DNA of 64,000 nucleotides from Cymbidium sinense (taxonomy: Eukaryota > Streptophyta > Magnoliopsida > Asparagales > Orchidaceae), in NCBI GenBank assembly GCA_021442155.1, contig CM038222.1, positions 108,937,121-109,001,120 on the forward strand, in the 5' to 3' direction. This document shows positions 12,480 through 24,447 of this stretch, piece after piece. Each line of letters opens with the position of its first letter. Position 1 is the stretch's first letter. A program made the translations under genes and the position numbers. The notes below the pieces were generated by a model. The model saw only the letters and a program-made list of their open reading frames with translations, did no database searches and was not told the origin of the DNA.

Positions 12480-13627
12480 TCAAGCATTATCATTTATCTT
12501 CCTTACAACTTTATAAGGACCAGATCTCTTGAGAGTTAATTTCTTAAGAGTTCCAGTTGGAAATCTCTCAGGTCTAACTTTAACAAGAACCAAATCTCCC
12601 TCATTAAATTTCACATATCGTCTATGTGCATCAACATTAGCTCTATATTTATCATAACTCAAAGTAAGTTTTTGTTGAATTTCATGATGTAAATCATGCA
12701 TGCTTTATGCAAATGAAGATGCAAATGCACTAGACCTATATGTTACAGGCAATTCAACAAGATCAATTGGTTTTCTTGGATCATAACCGCAATATGAAAA
12801 GGACTCATACTGGTGACCTATTAATTGAACCGTTAGTAGGAAGAACTAGGTCCCAACTAGTAGTATGATCGATCACTAGACACCTAAGTAAATTTCCTAA
12901 GCTTCTATTAAGAACTTCAATTTGTCCATCTGTTTGAGGGTGGTAAGCTGTAGAAAATAAGAGTTTTGTGCCAAGTTTTTTCCATAAAGTTTTCCAAAAA
13001 TAGCTCATAAACCTTACATCACGATCAGACACAATTGTCTTAGGTAGTCCATGTAAGAGAACTATCTCACGAAAGAAAATTGTCACTAAATGTGAGGCAT
13101 CTGATGTCTTATAACATGGAATGAAGTGTGCCATTTTAGAGAATCGGTCAACAACTACTAGAATAGAGTCAAAACATTGTACAATGTGAGGTAATCCTAA
13201 GATGAAGTCCATACTAAGATCTTCCCAAGGTTTGTGGGGGATTGGAAGTGCTGTGTATAGACCATAATTTTGTTTTTCACTTTTTGCTACTTGGCAAGTA
13301 CGACATTGGGCAATGATACGAGCAACATCTTTCTTAAGACTAGGCCAAAAGAACATATCCTCCATCATAGCTATTATCTTATCACCAAAAATGACCTTAC
13401 CTCGAATGAATTTCCTCAACAAGAAAATTTCTAAGTGATGAATCGGGGATACATAGTTGTGTGCCACAAAAGAGATAGCCATCTCGTATTTGATAATCTG
13501 GACTTTTAATTGAAACATCAAATTTCAAAGATTCAAAAATTTGTTGAAAATCTTTATAATTAGGACAATCATCTTTAACCTTTTGAATCCAAGAACCTTC
13601 ACACTCATGGTATTTAATAATGTACAT
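12480..13627 (-). pseudogene. Integrase (nested element), frameshifted
   Basis: Three overlapping or adjacent frames (13397-13627, 12805-13521, 12480-12701) together give an integrase. There is a Cys pair CRTCQ of the zinc-binding head, then the catalytic core with SMDFILGLP, VVVDRFSKMAHF, VSDRDVRF and a final glutamate in TDGQIEVLNR. This is the D-D-E set, and it is intact at the residues seen. The C-terminal part, [16 protein letters not shown] followed by RSGPYKVV, is the GPY/F-type DNA-binding module. A frameshift near 13400-13520 and a stop region near 12700-12805 break it. Confidence 0.92.
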
Positions 13628-14225
13628 ATTCTACTTAAGGCACCGTAACTTTGTTCTCGACACCAGATTTATGTTTAAGAACAAACGTATATTCTTGAAG
13701 AAATTGAACCCATTTTGCATGTCGAGAACTAAGTTTCTTTTGGGTGTTTAGATATTTAAGCATTTCGTGATCAGAATAAAGTATAAATTCTCGTGAAAGA
13801 AGATAATGTCACCAATAACGTAAAGTTTGGATGACAGCATATAGCTCACGGTCATATGTGGAATATCGTTGACGCGCTTCATTTAATTTTTCACTAAAGA
13901 AAGCAATAGGATGACCTTCTTGTTTAAGAACACCTCCAATACCAACTCGAAGCATCACATGATACCTCAAATACTTTGTTAAAATTTGGCATTTGTAATA
14001 TCGGACTTGTTAAAAGTTCTTTAATTTTAGAGAATGCATTAGAAATGCCTTTGTCCAAACAAAGTCTCCTTTTTTAAGACATTGAGTTACCGGGGCCATA
14101 ATAGTGCTAAATCCATGAATAAACCTTCGATAAAATGCGTACACCATGAATTGTGGTTGGGGTAGGCCACTCTTGAATAGCCCTAATTTTTTTGGGATCG
14201 GCAGAGATGCCATCACAAGAAACAA
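13628..14225 (-). pseudogene. RT connection and RNase H (nested element)
   Basis: The frame at 14010-14225 holds the segment after the RT palm ([20 protein letters not shown], then FVWTKA). Below it, 13740-13930 reads, with frame changes, as RNase H pieces such as AFFSEKLNEARQRYSTYDRE and a catalytic-aspartate block LYSDHE. This domain removes the RNA template during reverse transcription. Stop codons near 13620 and several shifts make it inactive. Confidence 0.85.
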
Positions 14226-15000
14226 TGAATCCTAAGAAGATTACTGAAGACGTCATAAATGAGCATTGTTTTTAAGTGAACATATAGTCTTTCTTCACGA
14301 AGCACTTCAAAAACTTGTCGTAAATGTTTCTCATGATCGCTCTTAGTTTGACTAAAAATTAAAATATCATCAAAGTACACAACTAAAAATTTTCCAATGA
14401 ATGGACGTAAGATATGAGTCATCACTCGCATAAATGTACTTGGAGCATTAGTCAATCCAAAAGGCATTACTAGCCATTCATACAAACCATCTTTTGTCTT
14501 GAATGCTATTTTCCATTCATCACCTTCTCTCATACGAATTTGATGATATCCACTTCTAAGATCAATTTTAGAGAAAACTATTGATCCAGCCATCATATCT
14601 AACATGTCATCAAGTCTAGGTATGGAAAACCTATACTTAAAGGATTTTATTTATAGACGACTATCTACACACATACGCCAACTACCATCTTTCTTTGGGG
14701 TAAGAAGAGCATCGCATGGAGATAAACTTTCCCTAATAAACCCTTTTGATAATAAATCATCCAACTTGTTGTTTTAGCTGCATGTTCATTTGGGTTCATA
14801 CGATAATGTGGCAAATTTGGGAGTGATGATCCGTGAATTAGCTCTATGTTGGATACTTGAATGGGGAAGCTCACTAGGAAGTTCTTCGGACAAATATCTT
14901 GATATTCCAATAAAAGTTCACGTACTTCAGATGAGAATGATTTAACATAAGGTTGATTTTCAGAGGTTAGGACAACTAATGAAAAAATGATATTCCCATT
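14213..15000 (-). pseudogene. Reverse transcriptase (nested element)
   Basis: The main frame 14213-14605 contains [15 protein letters not shown] (catalytic D), [16 protein letters not shown] and the palm motif YFDD at 14366-14377 ([10 protein letters not shown]). An upstream frame 14665-14910 holds the fingers part with LPNLPHYRMNPNEHAA. A frameshift near 14770 and a stop near 14640 separate the two. The polymerase motifs are intact, but the reading frame is not. Confidence 0.94.
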
Positions 15001-15149
15001 AATCTCTTGTTGAAATTGACGTTTATTAATAATATGTAGGGATTTCTTTTCGATGGGTGGAGAAGAATTTTGGGGTTGAAGTGGAGTGACCTCTTTAGGT
15101 TTAGCTGGGTTTAGGACAATTCTCTTACCTTGAAAATTAAAAGCATATG

Positions 15150-15480
15150 TATTAGATCGCCATAATTTGTGACATCCATATCAAAAGCCAAGGTCTACCT
15201 AAAAGTATATGAGCAACATCCATGGAAGAACATCACACCAAATTTTATCACTATATTCTCCTAATTGAATGGGTACAAGACAACGCTGAGATATAGAGAT
15301 AGAGGTCTTATCTACCCAAGCCTTATAAAGGGTCTGGGGTGAGCTTCATCCTAAAGCTAGAGGTAGCAATAACATTCATGCAACTACCATCAATGATTAA
15401 CTTACAAGTCTTTTCACCACTCTTAAAATAAGTGTGGAAAATTGATGCCTCCAATCATTATTAGTGGGTTGCTAACACAC
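15150..15480 (-). pseudogene. Aspartic protease relic (nested element)
   Basis: Minus-strand translation around 15370-15420 gives CKLIIDGSCMNVIA, a retropepsin-like active-site segment, placed between the zinc knuckle and RT as expected. Stops on both sides leave no open frame. Part of the motif looks shortened, since one residue of the usual D-x-G-x-S spacing is absent. Confidence 0.6.
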
Positions 15481-15600
15481 AATGTATAACAACTATATGA
15501 GACTTATCTAATGCATCTTCTGCATCACTAGCTTCTTCATAAGGGTCAACTACAATTTGATTATCATTATTTTCATTTTGTTGATCCTCATTTTCATAAT

Positions 15601-16779
15601 CTAAGTGTAAGTTTCGATGAGAACAAGTACTTGCATAGTGACCAATTTTACCACATGTAAAACAAGTAAAGTCTTAGCTAGAAGTTCCCAAAGCTTTTCC
15701 TTTGTTTCATTAGGTCCTTTAGGAACTACTAAAGTAGGAGGGTTAACACGCGATTGAGAGTTATTTGTAGATGAAGTTGTGAATCGCATAAGGTTGTGAT
15801 CTAAGATATTGTTCAATTTGAGTCGCCACTAAATGCATCCTCAAGAGAATAAATTTCTCAAGTTATCATTTCATTAATATCGTTTGTAACCTGATCTAAA
15901 TCTAGAGATTGTTGCGGTGATCCTCTCTAACATCACAACGTCATCAATTCATCAAACCGTGTCATATACTCAACAAAGCTTAAAGATCCTTGTTTAAGCG
16001 TAGTCATTTCATCCATAAGTTGATCATGAAAATTTAATGGTACATATTTTTGCTTTAAAATTTCTTTCATTTCATCCCAAGAAGCAATAGGTGTTTGTCT
16101 AATGTCGTTGATATTTTGGTGTGAGATTAACCAATAAGTCTTAGCATGACTAGTTAGTTTCATGCGCAAAATGAACTTGTCTTTTTGACATGGGCATCCA
16201 ATCAAAATATTGGTCCATGTCTACTAACCAATCTAAGAAAATTTTAGGATCAAGTCGACCATCAAAAGTAGGTGGATCAATTTTAACCCTACAAATAACA
16301 TCATCATCAGGTTCTCTAAGTGTATGACACGGGGCAACAAAATTAGGTAATGGCTCTTCGTAATGTCAAGGATAATGCTCATAAGGAGTTTGATGAGCAT
16401 AACCTTCATCTCATCTTAATTGTCTTCCTATTCGATGAGGTGGGTGAGGAAGTACCTCAACTCGGATATTCATTAAAGTTGTTCTGGGTGATAACGGGTC
16501 TAATAGAAGAATGTGGGTGAGGTGGGAGAGAAGAGAGGGGATCAACATGATGACCTTCTCTCTCTTCAAGTTGGTGTTCTAGGATTGGGTTAGTTTCTGG
16601 TGAATGTGTTGTAAGCCTACCAACTTTTTGTTCTAAGGCTTCAAATCTTTTTTGGAATTCATTAAAGGTTTGTTGGTGCATAAGGGTAAGCTTTTCTATT
16701 TTTTCTAGTAAAAATTCATAGGAATCATGTTTTCATCTAAGGATTGATCTTGATATCTATGACCACTACGAGTTGACAT
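15601..16779 (-). pseudogene. Gag with zinc knuckle (nested element)
   Basis: The likely start is the ATG at 16777-16779 (MSTRSGHRYQ). After a frameshift near 16720 the frame continues from 16681 with a heptad-like stretch FNEFQKRFEALEQKVGRL. The capsid-like core follows (PTFDGRLDPKIFLDWLVDMD, then ASWDEMKEILKQKYVP and GSLSFVEYMTRFDEL, mainly in 15933-16300). A CCHC zinc knuckle CFTCGKIGHYASTC lies at 15623-15664, with C-x2-C-x4-H-x4-C spacing intact. Several stops, for example near 15910 and 16390, inactivate it. Confidence 0.92.
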
Positions 16780-17014
16780 GATGATATTTTTTCAAAAATA
16801 TTAATATAAGTAAATACTTAATTAATTTTTTTATTTTTTATTTTTTTATTTTTTTAAAAATACAATGTAATGAAATCAAAGACACGATTAAAAGTAAATA
16901 AATGCTCTAATTAGATAAAAATTTTATATGATTTTTTTTAACAATGAATTGCAAGATTACTCTAATGCAAAAATAAAACTCAATACTAAATAAGATGTTC
17001 TCAAAGAAACATAC

Positions 17015-17028
17015 TTGCTCTGATACCA
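17015..17028 (-). promoter_or_regulatory. Primer binding site for initiator-Met tRNA (nested element)
   Basis: On the minus strand TGGTATCAGAGCAA lies four bases inside the 5' LTR edge (17033). TGGTATCAGAGC is the complement of the 3' end of plant initiator-methionine tRNA, the usual primer for many plant LTR elements. This fixes the element's orientation. Confidence 0.93.
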
Positions 17029-17032
17029 AATA

Positions 17033-17867
17033 TGATGTACACTTTTTATGATATGATGTTTATTACCGATAATTCTTAAATCCTCACAAAGAGTAATGAT
17101 AAATGAACACTACTATTGAGCACATTCACAATATTATGAATTTAGTGAAAAGATCTTAGTTAAAGTTATGTCAACCACACTAGAGGCTGAATCTTATAAG
17201 TGCAAAGAAATAGCGAAAAGTTAGCGATCTAACAGTGATTTAAAATAACCAAAGAATAAGCGGGATAAGTTGAAGTCAACCTCTACAAACAGTCCGTCGT
17301 TGTGGAGATCACGTTCCTTCTTTAGAAATCCTTCTCTAAGGGTTGTGAACTCACACAGTCAAGTAGTCCGTCACTCAAGAGGAAAGCACACAAAAGAATA
17401 GTAAAAGAAATTTAAGAAGATAACTTTCATTCCAAATTCAAGTACAAAGCATTACAAGAGTCTCCTATTTATAGGAATGAAAGGAGAGTTAAGAATACTC
17501 AAACCTAACTCCAAACTCAAACCTAACACCATCATAACTACACCTACCACCATTATCAAACCTACCACCAACTATCAAACCTACCACCATTATCAAACCT
17601 ACCACTCATTCCATACCTACTACAATGACTCATGGGCCATGACATAAGAATAACCCAATACATATAAGACATATACAAAATATAAAAGCCCAATAATAAT
17701 GACTCATGGGCCATGACATAAGAATAGCCCAATACATATAAACTCAAGACATGTACAAAATATAAAAGCCCAATAATACACAACTTAAATTATAACAAAA
17801 GGCCAAACCATTCATTTAAGCTTTATGATGATGGTGTCGACGATGGCGACGATGATGCCCTACATCA
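17033..17867 (-). repeat. Right LTR (5' LTR) of the nested element
   Basis: The 835-bp repeat starts TGATGTACACTTTTTATG and ends CCTACATCA. It is about 15 bp shorter than the left LTR because of small indels. The TATA-like box, the CTACCACCA tract and the AATGACTCATGGG repeat pair are conserved. Confidence 0.95.
17465..17474 (-). promoter_or_regulatory. TATA-like box in the 5' LTR of the nested element
   Basis: CTATAAATAG on the minus strand, directed into the element, is conserved with the box at 11731-11740. It is the likely core promoter of the nested element. Confidence 0.65.
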
Positions 17868-17872
17868 ATTAG
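17868..17872. repeat. Target site duplication ATTAG (right)
   Basis: This is an exact copy of 11271-11275. Host sequence (the giant LTR) resumes after it with GCTGACCCAAACCCATTGGG, which matches 38897 onward in the right giant LTR. Confidence 0.93.
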
Positions 17873-18119
17873 GCTGACCCAAACCCATTGGGTCATGTGC
17901 ACCACACTCACTAGTGTTCACTTGGTCCACTAAGAGGGTGTCAAGTGGCCATGAGAAGGATATGACCAAATTTCATGTGGAATTGGTCATAGGTTATCCC
18001 TTGACCTAGGGGTAAAATGGGCATTTGCCTTTGATTTCACTTTAGGCAGATTTAAAATAGTTTGAAATAAGGTTGGTCCAAATCTCAATGAATTTGGAGT
18101 TGATTTGATGACATTTGGC

Positions 18120-18980
18120 TCATGTTGACCCATTTAGGTCAAAATGGGTCAGCTTGGGTCAAGTTGATCAATTGGTCAAATTGGGTCAAACTAAGGGTTG
18201 GGTCAAGTTCACATGACCATTTGAAATGTGTTGGCATCATTAGTTTGGTTCAATTTGGTTTATATTTTTTTTGGTTCATTTGATTTCATTTAGGTCAAAT
18301 GGGTCAAGTCAATTTGACCCATTTGACTTAATTGGGTTAGATCATGGGTTGGTTTAGGTTTGGTTGGTCATGTAAAATGTTTTGCATGCTTTGGTTTCAA
18401 TCAATTTTGATTTGATTTGATTTTGGTTCAATTTGATCGTTTAGGTCAAGTTGAGTTCGTGGTCAATTGGGCTATGTTGGGTCTAGTTGGCCAATTGAGG
18501 CTTTGGTCAAGTTCAACAACTGGTTTATAATGAATTTGACCCATTGGATGTAATCAATTTGGTTAGATCAAGATTTGACATATTTTGGCTTTTTAGGTCA
18601 ACTTGGGTCAACTTGGGTCAACTTGGGTCAAGTGGCCAATTGGGCTAGGTTAGGCTCAAATGATGACTTGGTCAAGTTCAAACATTGATCATGAATTAGT
18701 TTTGATCAATGGTTTCAATCAATTTGGCCTATGGTTGATTTTGGCTAGTTTGGGTTTCATTTTGACTAAGTGTTGACTTGGTCAACCCTTAGGTTTGACT
18801 TGGTTTGACCCAAATTGAGTGATTGATCATCTTATGATAATTGTTGTTCATAATGTGAGGCTTAGGTGGGCTTAGTTCAATCCAATTTGGGTAGGATTAT
18901 AATTTGGCTCAAAAGGGTACTTTAGGTCACTTTGGGTCAAGTGAGCCTAAGTGGGTTAATTGACTTGATCTAGGCTTGAA
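18120..18980. repeat. Degenerate GGGTCAA-type short repeats in the left giant LTR
   Basis: Dozens of imperfect TTGGGTCAA / TTTAGGTCAA / TTGACC words recur at irregular spacing, with a perfect triple AACTTGGGTC repeat near 18598-18630. The right LTR has the matching region at about 39140-39990, and the inverted copy has the reverse-complement version at about 42040-42260. No protein signature is seen. Confidence 0.85.
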
Positions 18981-20139
18981 TCAAGTTTGATAGAACTCAC
19001 ATATGGACTTATAATTGAAATATAAATCCATTTGCAAGTGATTTGGAGTCAAATGGGTTTTGATTCATTTAATAATTTCAAGTTCAAAGGGTGAACACGA
19101 GTTTGACTTGGGCTTGATGTTTGAAGGTAGTTTTGGCTTAATGATTGAAGTTTATATTTATATTTGGTTTCATGATTGAAGGATTGATTGAATAATAAAT
19201 AAAAATCAAGGATTTGGCTTGATTTGAATTTGATTTAACTAAGTTCAAGAATTTAACTTGAAAGGCTTAGGTTGGATTTTGGTTCAATTTGGATTTGAGT
19301 TTTGAATTTGGTTTTGGGCATTTGAATTTATAGTTTATTTATATTTGTGAATATAAATAAGAATATAAATGGGTTATGATAAGATTTCTTGAATTTGAAT
19401 TGATTTTAATTTGATATGAGCTAAGTCCATAAGATAGGATCAAAGGGACTTAGGAAGGATTTTTGAACTTGGAATTGAGTTTTGGTTATTTGAATTTATA
19501 TTTCATTTATATTTGTGAATATAAATGAGAATATAAATGGGTTATGAGAAAATTTCTTGAATTTGAAGTGATTTGAATTTGTGTTGAACTAAGTCCATAA
19601 GATGGAATCAAAGTGACTTAGGAAAGATTTTAGAATTTGGAATTGAGTTTTGGATTTAGTTTGGAATTGAAGTTGATTTGAGTTTAAGGTTGATTTAAAT
19701 TTGGAGTTTGACTTGAAAGAAGGAAGTGAGGATTTAGTTTAAGCTATAGGCTAGGAAAATTTTCCTAGCACCTCTAAGGCATAACCTATTCATTAGGGTT
19801 AGGTTAAGTGTTCACCTAATCACTAGAGGTGTCTTAAGACTAAGGAACACTTAGTGTCTAAGAGAGGTCCTATGTCTAAGATGGAGGGGTTGAGAGTTTA
19901 TTCTAAAATGAGGGCCAATAGTGTAGGTGTGGTGTGACTGACAAGGCATAAGTATTTGTTGAGTTGATCAACAACACTGAATGATCACAAGCACTAAGAG
20001 AAATGATCTACTCCCAACCCAAGGTGTAGAAGGAATCATGAGCTTAGTGCAATGTGACTCTACTCATGTCAAGGAGATAAGAGAGTGAAGGAGGAATCCA
20101 CTAGGGACTGAGTATATGAACCTTCGACTAGAGAAACAA

Positions 20140-22850
20140 GTTCAAGTCATCTACAAGGGGATGAGAGGTTTGATTTGAGTTGAGTCTCACTAGGGAGAAA
20201 TTGATTTGATTTATTTGAATATTTAGTCATTTTGATTTTATTTGACTCCACTGAGGGAGGAGAGGTTGTGAAATCTACCGAGGGATTAGAATTTGAGATC
20301 TGATGGGGGAACTGGAAAGGTTTGCATCTCATTGAGGAAGAGTATATCAAATTGATTATTTTTGTTTGATTGTTTGTGTTGTTTATTTTGATTTGTTTGA
20401 TTGTTTAGTTTGACTCCATTGAGGGAGAAGGGTTGAGTTTGTTTTAGATTTTTAGATTTTTGATTTTGAGATACACCCTGTTGGTTTGTGATGGATCGCA
20501 CTGAGTAAGAGACATGGAGGCCTAGGCCTAACTCAGATTTACCAATCCAAAGGGGTAGTCTACCTAACACATGGTAGGACTGGCTAACCAAAGGGATTGC
20601 CTTTTGAATCCAAAAGAAAGCATAGACTTACATCCTCCAAAGTAGGGATCAGTTATTGGGGTGATCCATTTACAAGGCAATGGATCAAACCCAACCTATG
20701 GCTGACTATTGAGTGAATGCCACTTGAGGGACTTAAATCAGTTCAAAGATAGTCAAGATTAATTCCATTTTTTTAAAATTTGTTTTGATGGATCCCATCG
20801 ATTTGCGATGGACTGCACTGAGTAAGGGCCATGGAGGCCTTGGTCTAACATATATTTATCAATCCAAAGGGAGTAGTCTACCAACAACATAGTAGGACTA
20901 TCCAACCAAAGGGGTTGCCTTTTGGTGTGTAGTAGCTGTACTTAGGAAGAAAGCATAGTAGACTTACATCCTCCAAAATAGGGATCAGTTGCTGGGGTGA
21001 TCCATTGGTGAGGCAATGGATTGAACCCAACCTAAGGCTGACAATTGAGTGAATGCTGCTGGGGGACTTAAATCAACTCAAAGATAGCCAAAGATTAATT
21101 TTATTTTTTAGTTATTTTTGATAAATTTCGTGATGCGTGGACTATGAAGGTGGCTGGTTCAACATTTACCAATCCAAAGGGAGTAGTCTACCAACCACAT
21201 AGTAGACTATCCAACAAAGGTTTTTGGTGTGGTTGTACTTAGGAAGAAAGCATAGTAGACTTACATCCTCCAAAGTTAGGATCAGTTGTTGGGGTGATCC
21301 ATTGGCGAGGAAACGGATTGAACCCAACCTAGAGCTGACTATTGAGTGAATGTCACTGGGGACTTAAATCAGCTCATAGATAGTCAAGATTAATTTTATT
21401 ATTAGTTATTTTTGATGAATTCCATTGGTTTGTGATGGATCACACTGAGATGAAGCTTATATCAACCTAGACCTATCTATGATTTACTGAATCAAATGGA
21501 GTAGCTTACTGGCCGAGGGGAGAACTATCCAACCAAAGGAGTGCCTTTCAGTTTGTAATGGTTAATTCAAGGAAGAAAACACGGAAAGAAAGCACGAGGA
21601 CTCACATATTCCACTACAAAAGACCACTGGGGTGATCGGTTGCTTTGGGAAATAAATCGAACCCGATCTAGGTTGCCCGTCAATTTGCGATAGTCATGTT
21701 AGAAAGAATGCATAATATACTTACATCTTTCAAAGAAAAATGACTGACGAGGCAACCTATCTGTGGAAAATAGATTGAACCTAACCTAAGGGCAAGAACA
21801 AAGAGAGTGCCGACTCGGGGACTTATCTCAACTCAGGTAATCAGGAAATTCCTATAGGGAGTCCTGCTAACACTGCCCTAAAGATAGGATGCCTACTTGG
21901 GAAAAGGAGCCCTTTGGGAGCTTGAATTCCTAATCCATAAGCGAATATTTGTTCATTTGTTTAGTTTTTATTTATTTATAGTGGACCATGTTGTCTTGCA
22001 AGGGATTAAACTGAGAAAGAGCTTATATTAGCCTAGACCTATCTCAGATTTACTAAACCAAGGGAGAATCTGCAGCTGCTGAACAAATTCTCAACCACAG
22101 GGATGGTGACTAGGAAAGGGGGACTGTCCAATCCAAAAGTAACCTGGGTAGTGTCTAAATGGGGTCGCAAAGGATGTAATCCCAACAGAGTGCCCACAGG
22201 GAAAGGGGCCACTAAGGGCTTGATCCAAAACCCAGAAGAAGATAATTTGTAATAGGTATTCGGTGGCCAACTCAAGGAGAAAGAGTGGGGACTCACATCT
22301 ACCAATAGTGGTGTATCCACCGGGTGAGTTTCTATCAGCGTAGCGAACATCAATCAACCTAAGGTGCCCATCGGTTTGAGACAATCAGCCTAGGAAGAAA
22401 GCTCAGGGACTCACATCCTCCTATAGCAGAATTGATTGTTGGGATAGTTTGTCTTCAACTCAACAGGTGCCATCTGACCTAGGGTGACTACTGAGTGAAT
22501 GCCACTAGAGGACTTACATCAATTCAAATGTAGTCAAGAGGAAAGGACCCCACTCCAAATATATTATTGATGATTAGTTCAAGAAGAAACCACGGGGACT
22601 CACATCTTCTTAAATAGGATCAACATGAGGTAGCTTATTGGCTGCGTAATGAAGACTACCAAACTAACAAGGCGCTCATTGATTTGCAATGGTAAAGTTA
22701 TGAAGAAAGTGCAGGGACTCACATCATCCAAAATAAAGAACTACTAGGGTGTCATACTAGCGAGGTAGCATGCAAACCTGACCTAGAGCAGCTAATGAGT
22801 GAGTGCCACGTGGGCTTGCTCCCACATAAAAATAGCTCGAGATAAAAGAT
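20140..22850. repeat. Degenerate tandem array of about 300-340 bp units
   Basis: Units share blocks such as GGATCAGTTGTTGGGGTGAT (20645, 20981, 21278, giving spacings of 336 and 297), AGGAAGAAAGCATAGTAGAC, CCAATCCAAAGGGAGTAGTC, and a closing block that mentions TGAGTGAATGCCACT. Later units (21420-22850) are more diverged. The array lies between the end of integrase and the giant LTR, where Ogre-type elements are known to carry tandem repeats. Frames inside (22039-22384, 22757-22978) are not coding. Confidence 0.85.
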
Positions 22851-22885
22851 TTGTGTTTATTTTTTGTGCTTGTGTTAAAGGGAAT

Positions 22886-23160
22886 AGGATGTCTCTCGGG
22901 TTCTCTTACACCTACCCTAAACATGTTTGGGGAATTCGATGAAATGGTGCCACAGATGGCAACTGGGATTCCCACCAAGAAAGGATGTTGCTTGGGTTAT
23001 CTCACACCTAACCTAGTAGTGCTAGTCAAAATATGATGCCTCTTAGGTTCTCTCACACCTATTCTAGTAGTGTCAGGGGATTGTGTTTGATTATGTTTAT
23101 GTTGTGAAAGAGGGATAGGATGCCTCTAGGGTTCTCTTACACCTATCCTAGACATGTCGT
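22886..23160. repeat. Short irregular tandem repeats next to the pol end
   Basis: Four copies of a block like GGATGCCTCTAGGGTTCTC followed by TTACACCTATCCTAGACATG start near 22886, 22982, 23033 and 23118, at irregular spacing. They are distinct from the 300-bp array next to them and lie about 100 bp beyond the integrase stop. Confidence 0.8.
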
Positions 23161-23264
23161 GGTAGATTCATAAGACAAGTAAATAATACTTTGAGTAAAG
23201 AGAAGATTTTTGAAGAATTAAAATGAATTTTTTTTTTTTATGATAATTATTTTCAAACATATTT

Positions 23265-24330
23265 TTATGGGTAATATTTCTTCAAATAAAGCCCATTAAT
23301 TGGAAGCATCGGGTTTTCTCCTTTATAATAAATAACCTGATAGGATCCTCCTTGGTAGGCCTTCTCTACAATATAGGGGCCTTCCCAAGTGAGTTCAAAC
23401 TTGCCTCCCATCTTTTGACGTGCAATAATTGGTCTCCTTAGGACTAATACAAGTTCTACTTGAAAAGCCCTAGGGCAGACCAGCTTGTTGTGAGCTTGAA
23501 TCATTTTGGCCTTGTACAACTTGAGGATCTAGCACGCCCGTAGGCGTCTCTCCTCCAAACCTTTGAGCTCTTCTAATTGCAACTTTGCATTTTTCTTTAT
23601 AGTGATCTTGCTATGCAATGCTATCCTTAGTGATGGGAGTTGAACTTCTAAAGGTAGAATGGCTTCGGACCTGTACACTAAGGAGAATGGTGTAGATTGA
23701 GTTGAAATTCTGTATGTGGTGTAGTATTCCCATAAAGCTTCAACTAACTACTCATGCCACTGTCGCTTGTTATCATCAAGTGTCTTATTTAGTATCTGGA
23801 TGAGAGTTTGTTGAATGCTTCTACTAGGCAATTTTCTCTGGGGTAGTAGATGGTGGATTATCTCCAATCTATACCATGTCTTTTGGTGAAGCTGTTGATC
23901 TTGGTGCTTTTGAATGTAATATCATTATCGGATATAATTCATCGAGGCTCCCCGAACCTATATACGATATGGTTCTTGAAAAATTGAAGCATGTGCTGAG
24001 CTGTGACCTCTTTGAGTGGGATTGCCTCTGCCCACTTAGAAAAGTAGTCGGTGGCAGCTAAGATGAATTGGTGACCCTTGGAAGAAGAAGGATTGATCAG
24101 GCCTACAATGTTAGTACCCCAACACTCAAATGGCCATGAGGCCAAAGTAGGATGTAGAATGTTGGGTGGTTGATGTAATACCACACCATATACCTGACAC
24201 TGATGGCATCTCCTTATCATGCGAATCAGTAGTATCCTAGTCTCTTGATCTTTACTTTCATCTTCGGACCGTATTGATGTGCTCCACATAGACCTAAATA
24301 TATCTCGGTCATAATCCTATGGGCTTTGTG
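23265..24330 (-). pseudogene. Integrase of the Tat-like element, degenerate
   Basis: The frame 23939-24289 has the zinc-binding Cys pair CHQCQ and the start of the catalytic core (ECWGTNIVGLINP, then ILAATDYFSKWAEAIPLKEV). The first catalytic aspartate is replaced by asparagine in WGTNIVG. A stop follows, then ISDNDITFKS (second D) and LVEAFNK (E) at about 23800-23940. The end frame 23265-23519 gives LTWEGPYIVEKAYQGGSYQV, the GPY/F-type module, and a natural stop at 23265. Stops and shifts between 23520 and 23940 break the protein. Confidence 0.9.
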
Positions 24331-24447
24331 TTTGTCTAAACAACATAACCATATTTATTCGAAAGACCGTCGATATAAGGTGCCATCCACGAGAGCATAG
24401 GAGAGAGCTCTCTATTTCATTTGATGGGCTTGTGACTTCTCTTGAGG

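Larger units (their letters stand above)
11276..17867 (-). mobile_element. Nested Ty3/gypsy retrotransposon with chromodomain (minus strand)
   Basis: A 6592-bp element is inserted in the left giant LTR. Both LTRs begin TGATGTA; the right one ends TACATCA and the left one ends GCATCA. A 5-bp duplication ATTAG flanks the element. On the minus strand the order is 5' LTR (17033-17867), primer site, gag with a zinc knuckle, protease, RT, RNase H, integrase with a C-terminal domain, a chromodomain-like end, polypurine tract and 3' LTR (11276-12125). Protease-RT-RNase H-integrase order defines Ty3/gypsy, and the terminal chromodomain-like segment points to the chromovirus group. Stops and frameshifts in every domain show a dead copy. 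Confidence 0.95.
17868..20033 (-). repeat. Giant LTR of the Tat-like element, left copy, proximal part
   Basis: This is the continuation of 5728-11275 past the nested insertion. It is alignable with 38890-41083. It contains the GGGTCAA-rich stretch and then repeated ATTTATATTTGTGAATATAAAT-like palindromic blocks (19320-19520). Similarity to the right copy stops after AAGGTGTAGAAGG at 20033. Whether the true LTR edge lies here or a little further (an AATCA follows) is unresolved. No clear polypurine tract is visible next to it. Confidence 0.85.

Noticed and set aside
20460..21420. Possible gene family cluster from repeated blocks
   Set aside because: All reading frames contain stops in every unit. 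The repetition is non-coding.
22039..22384. Two overlapping minus-strand frames of about 100 codons
   Set aside because: They lie in the degenerate tandem array and have no counterpart in the other units.
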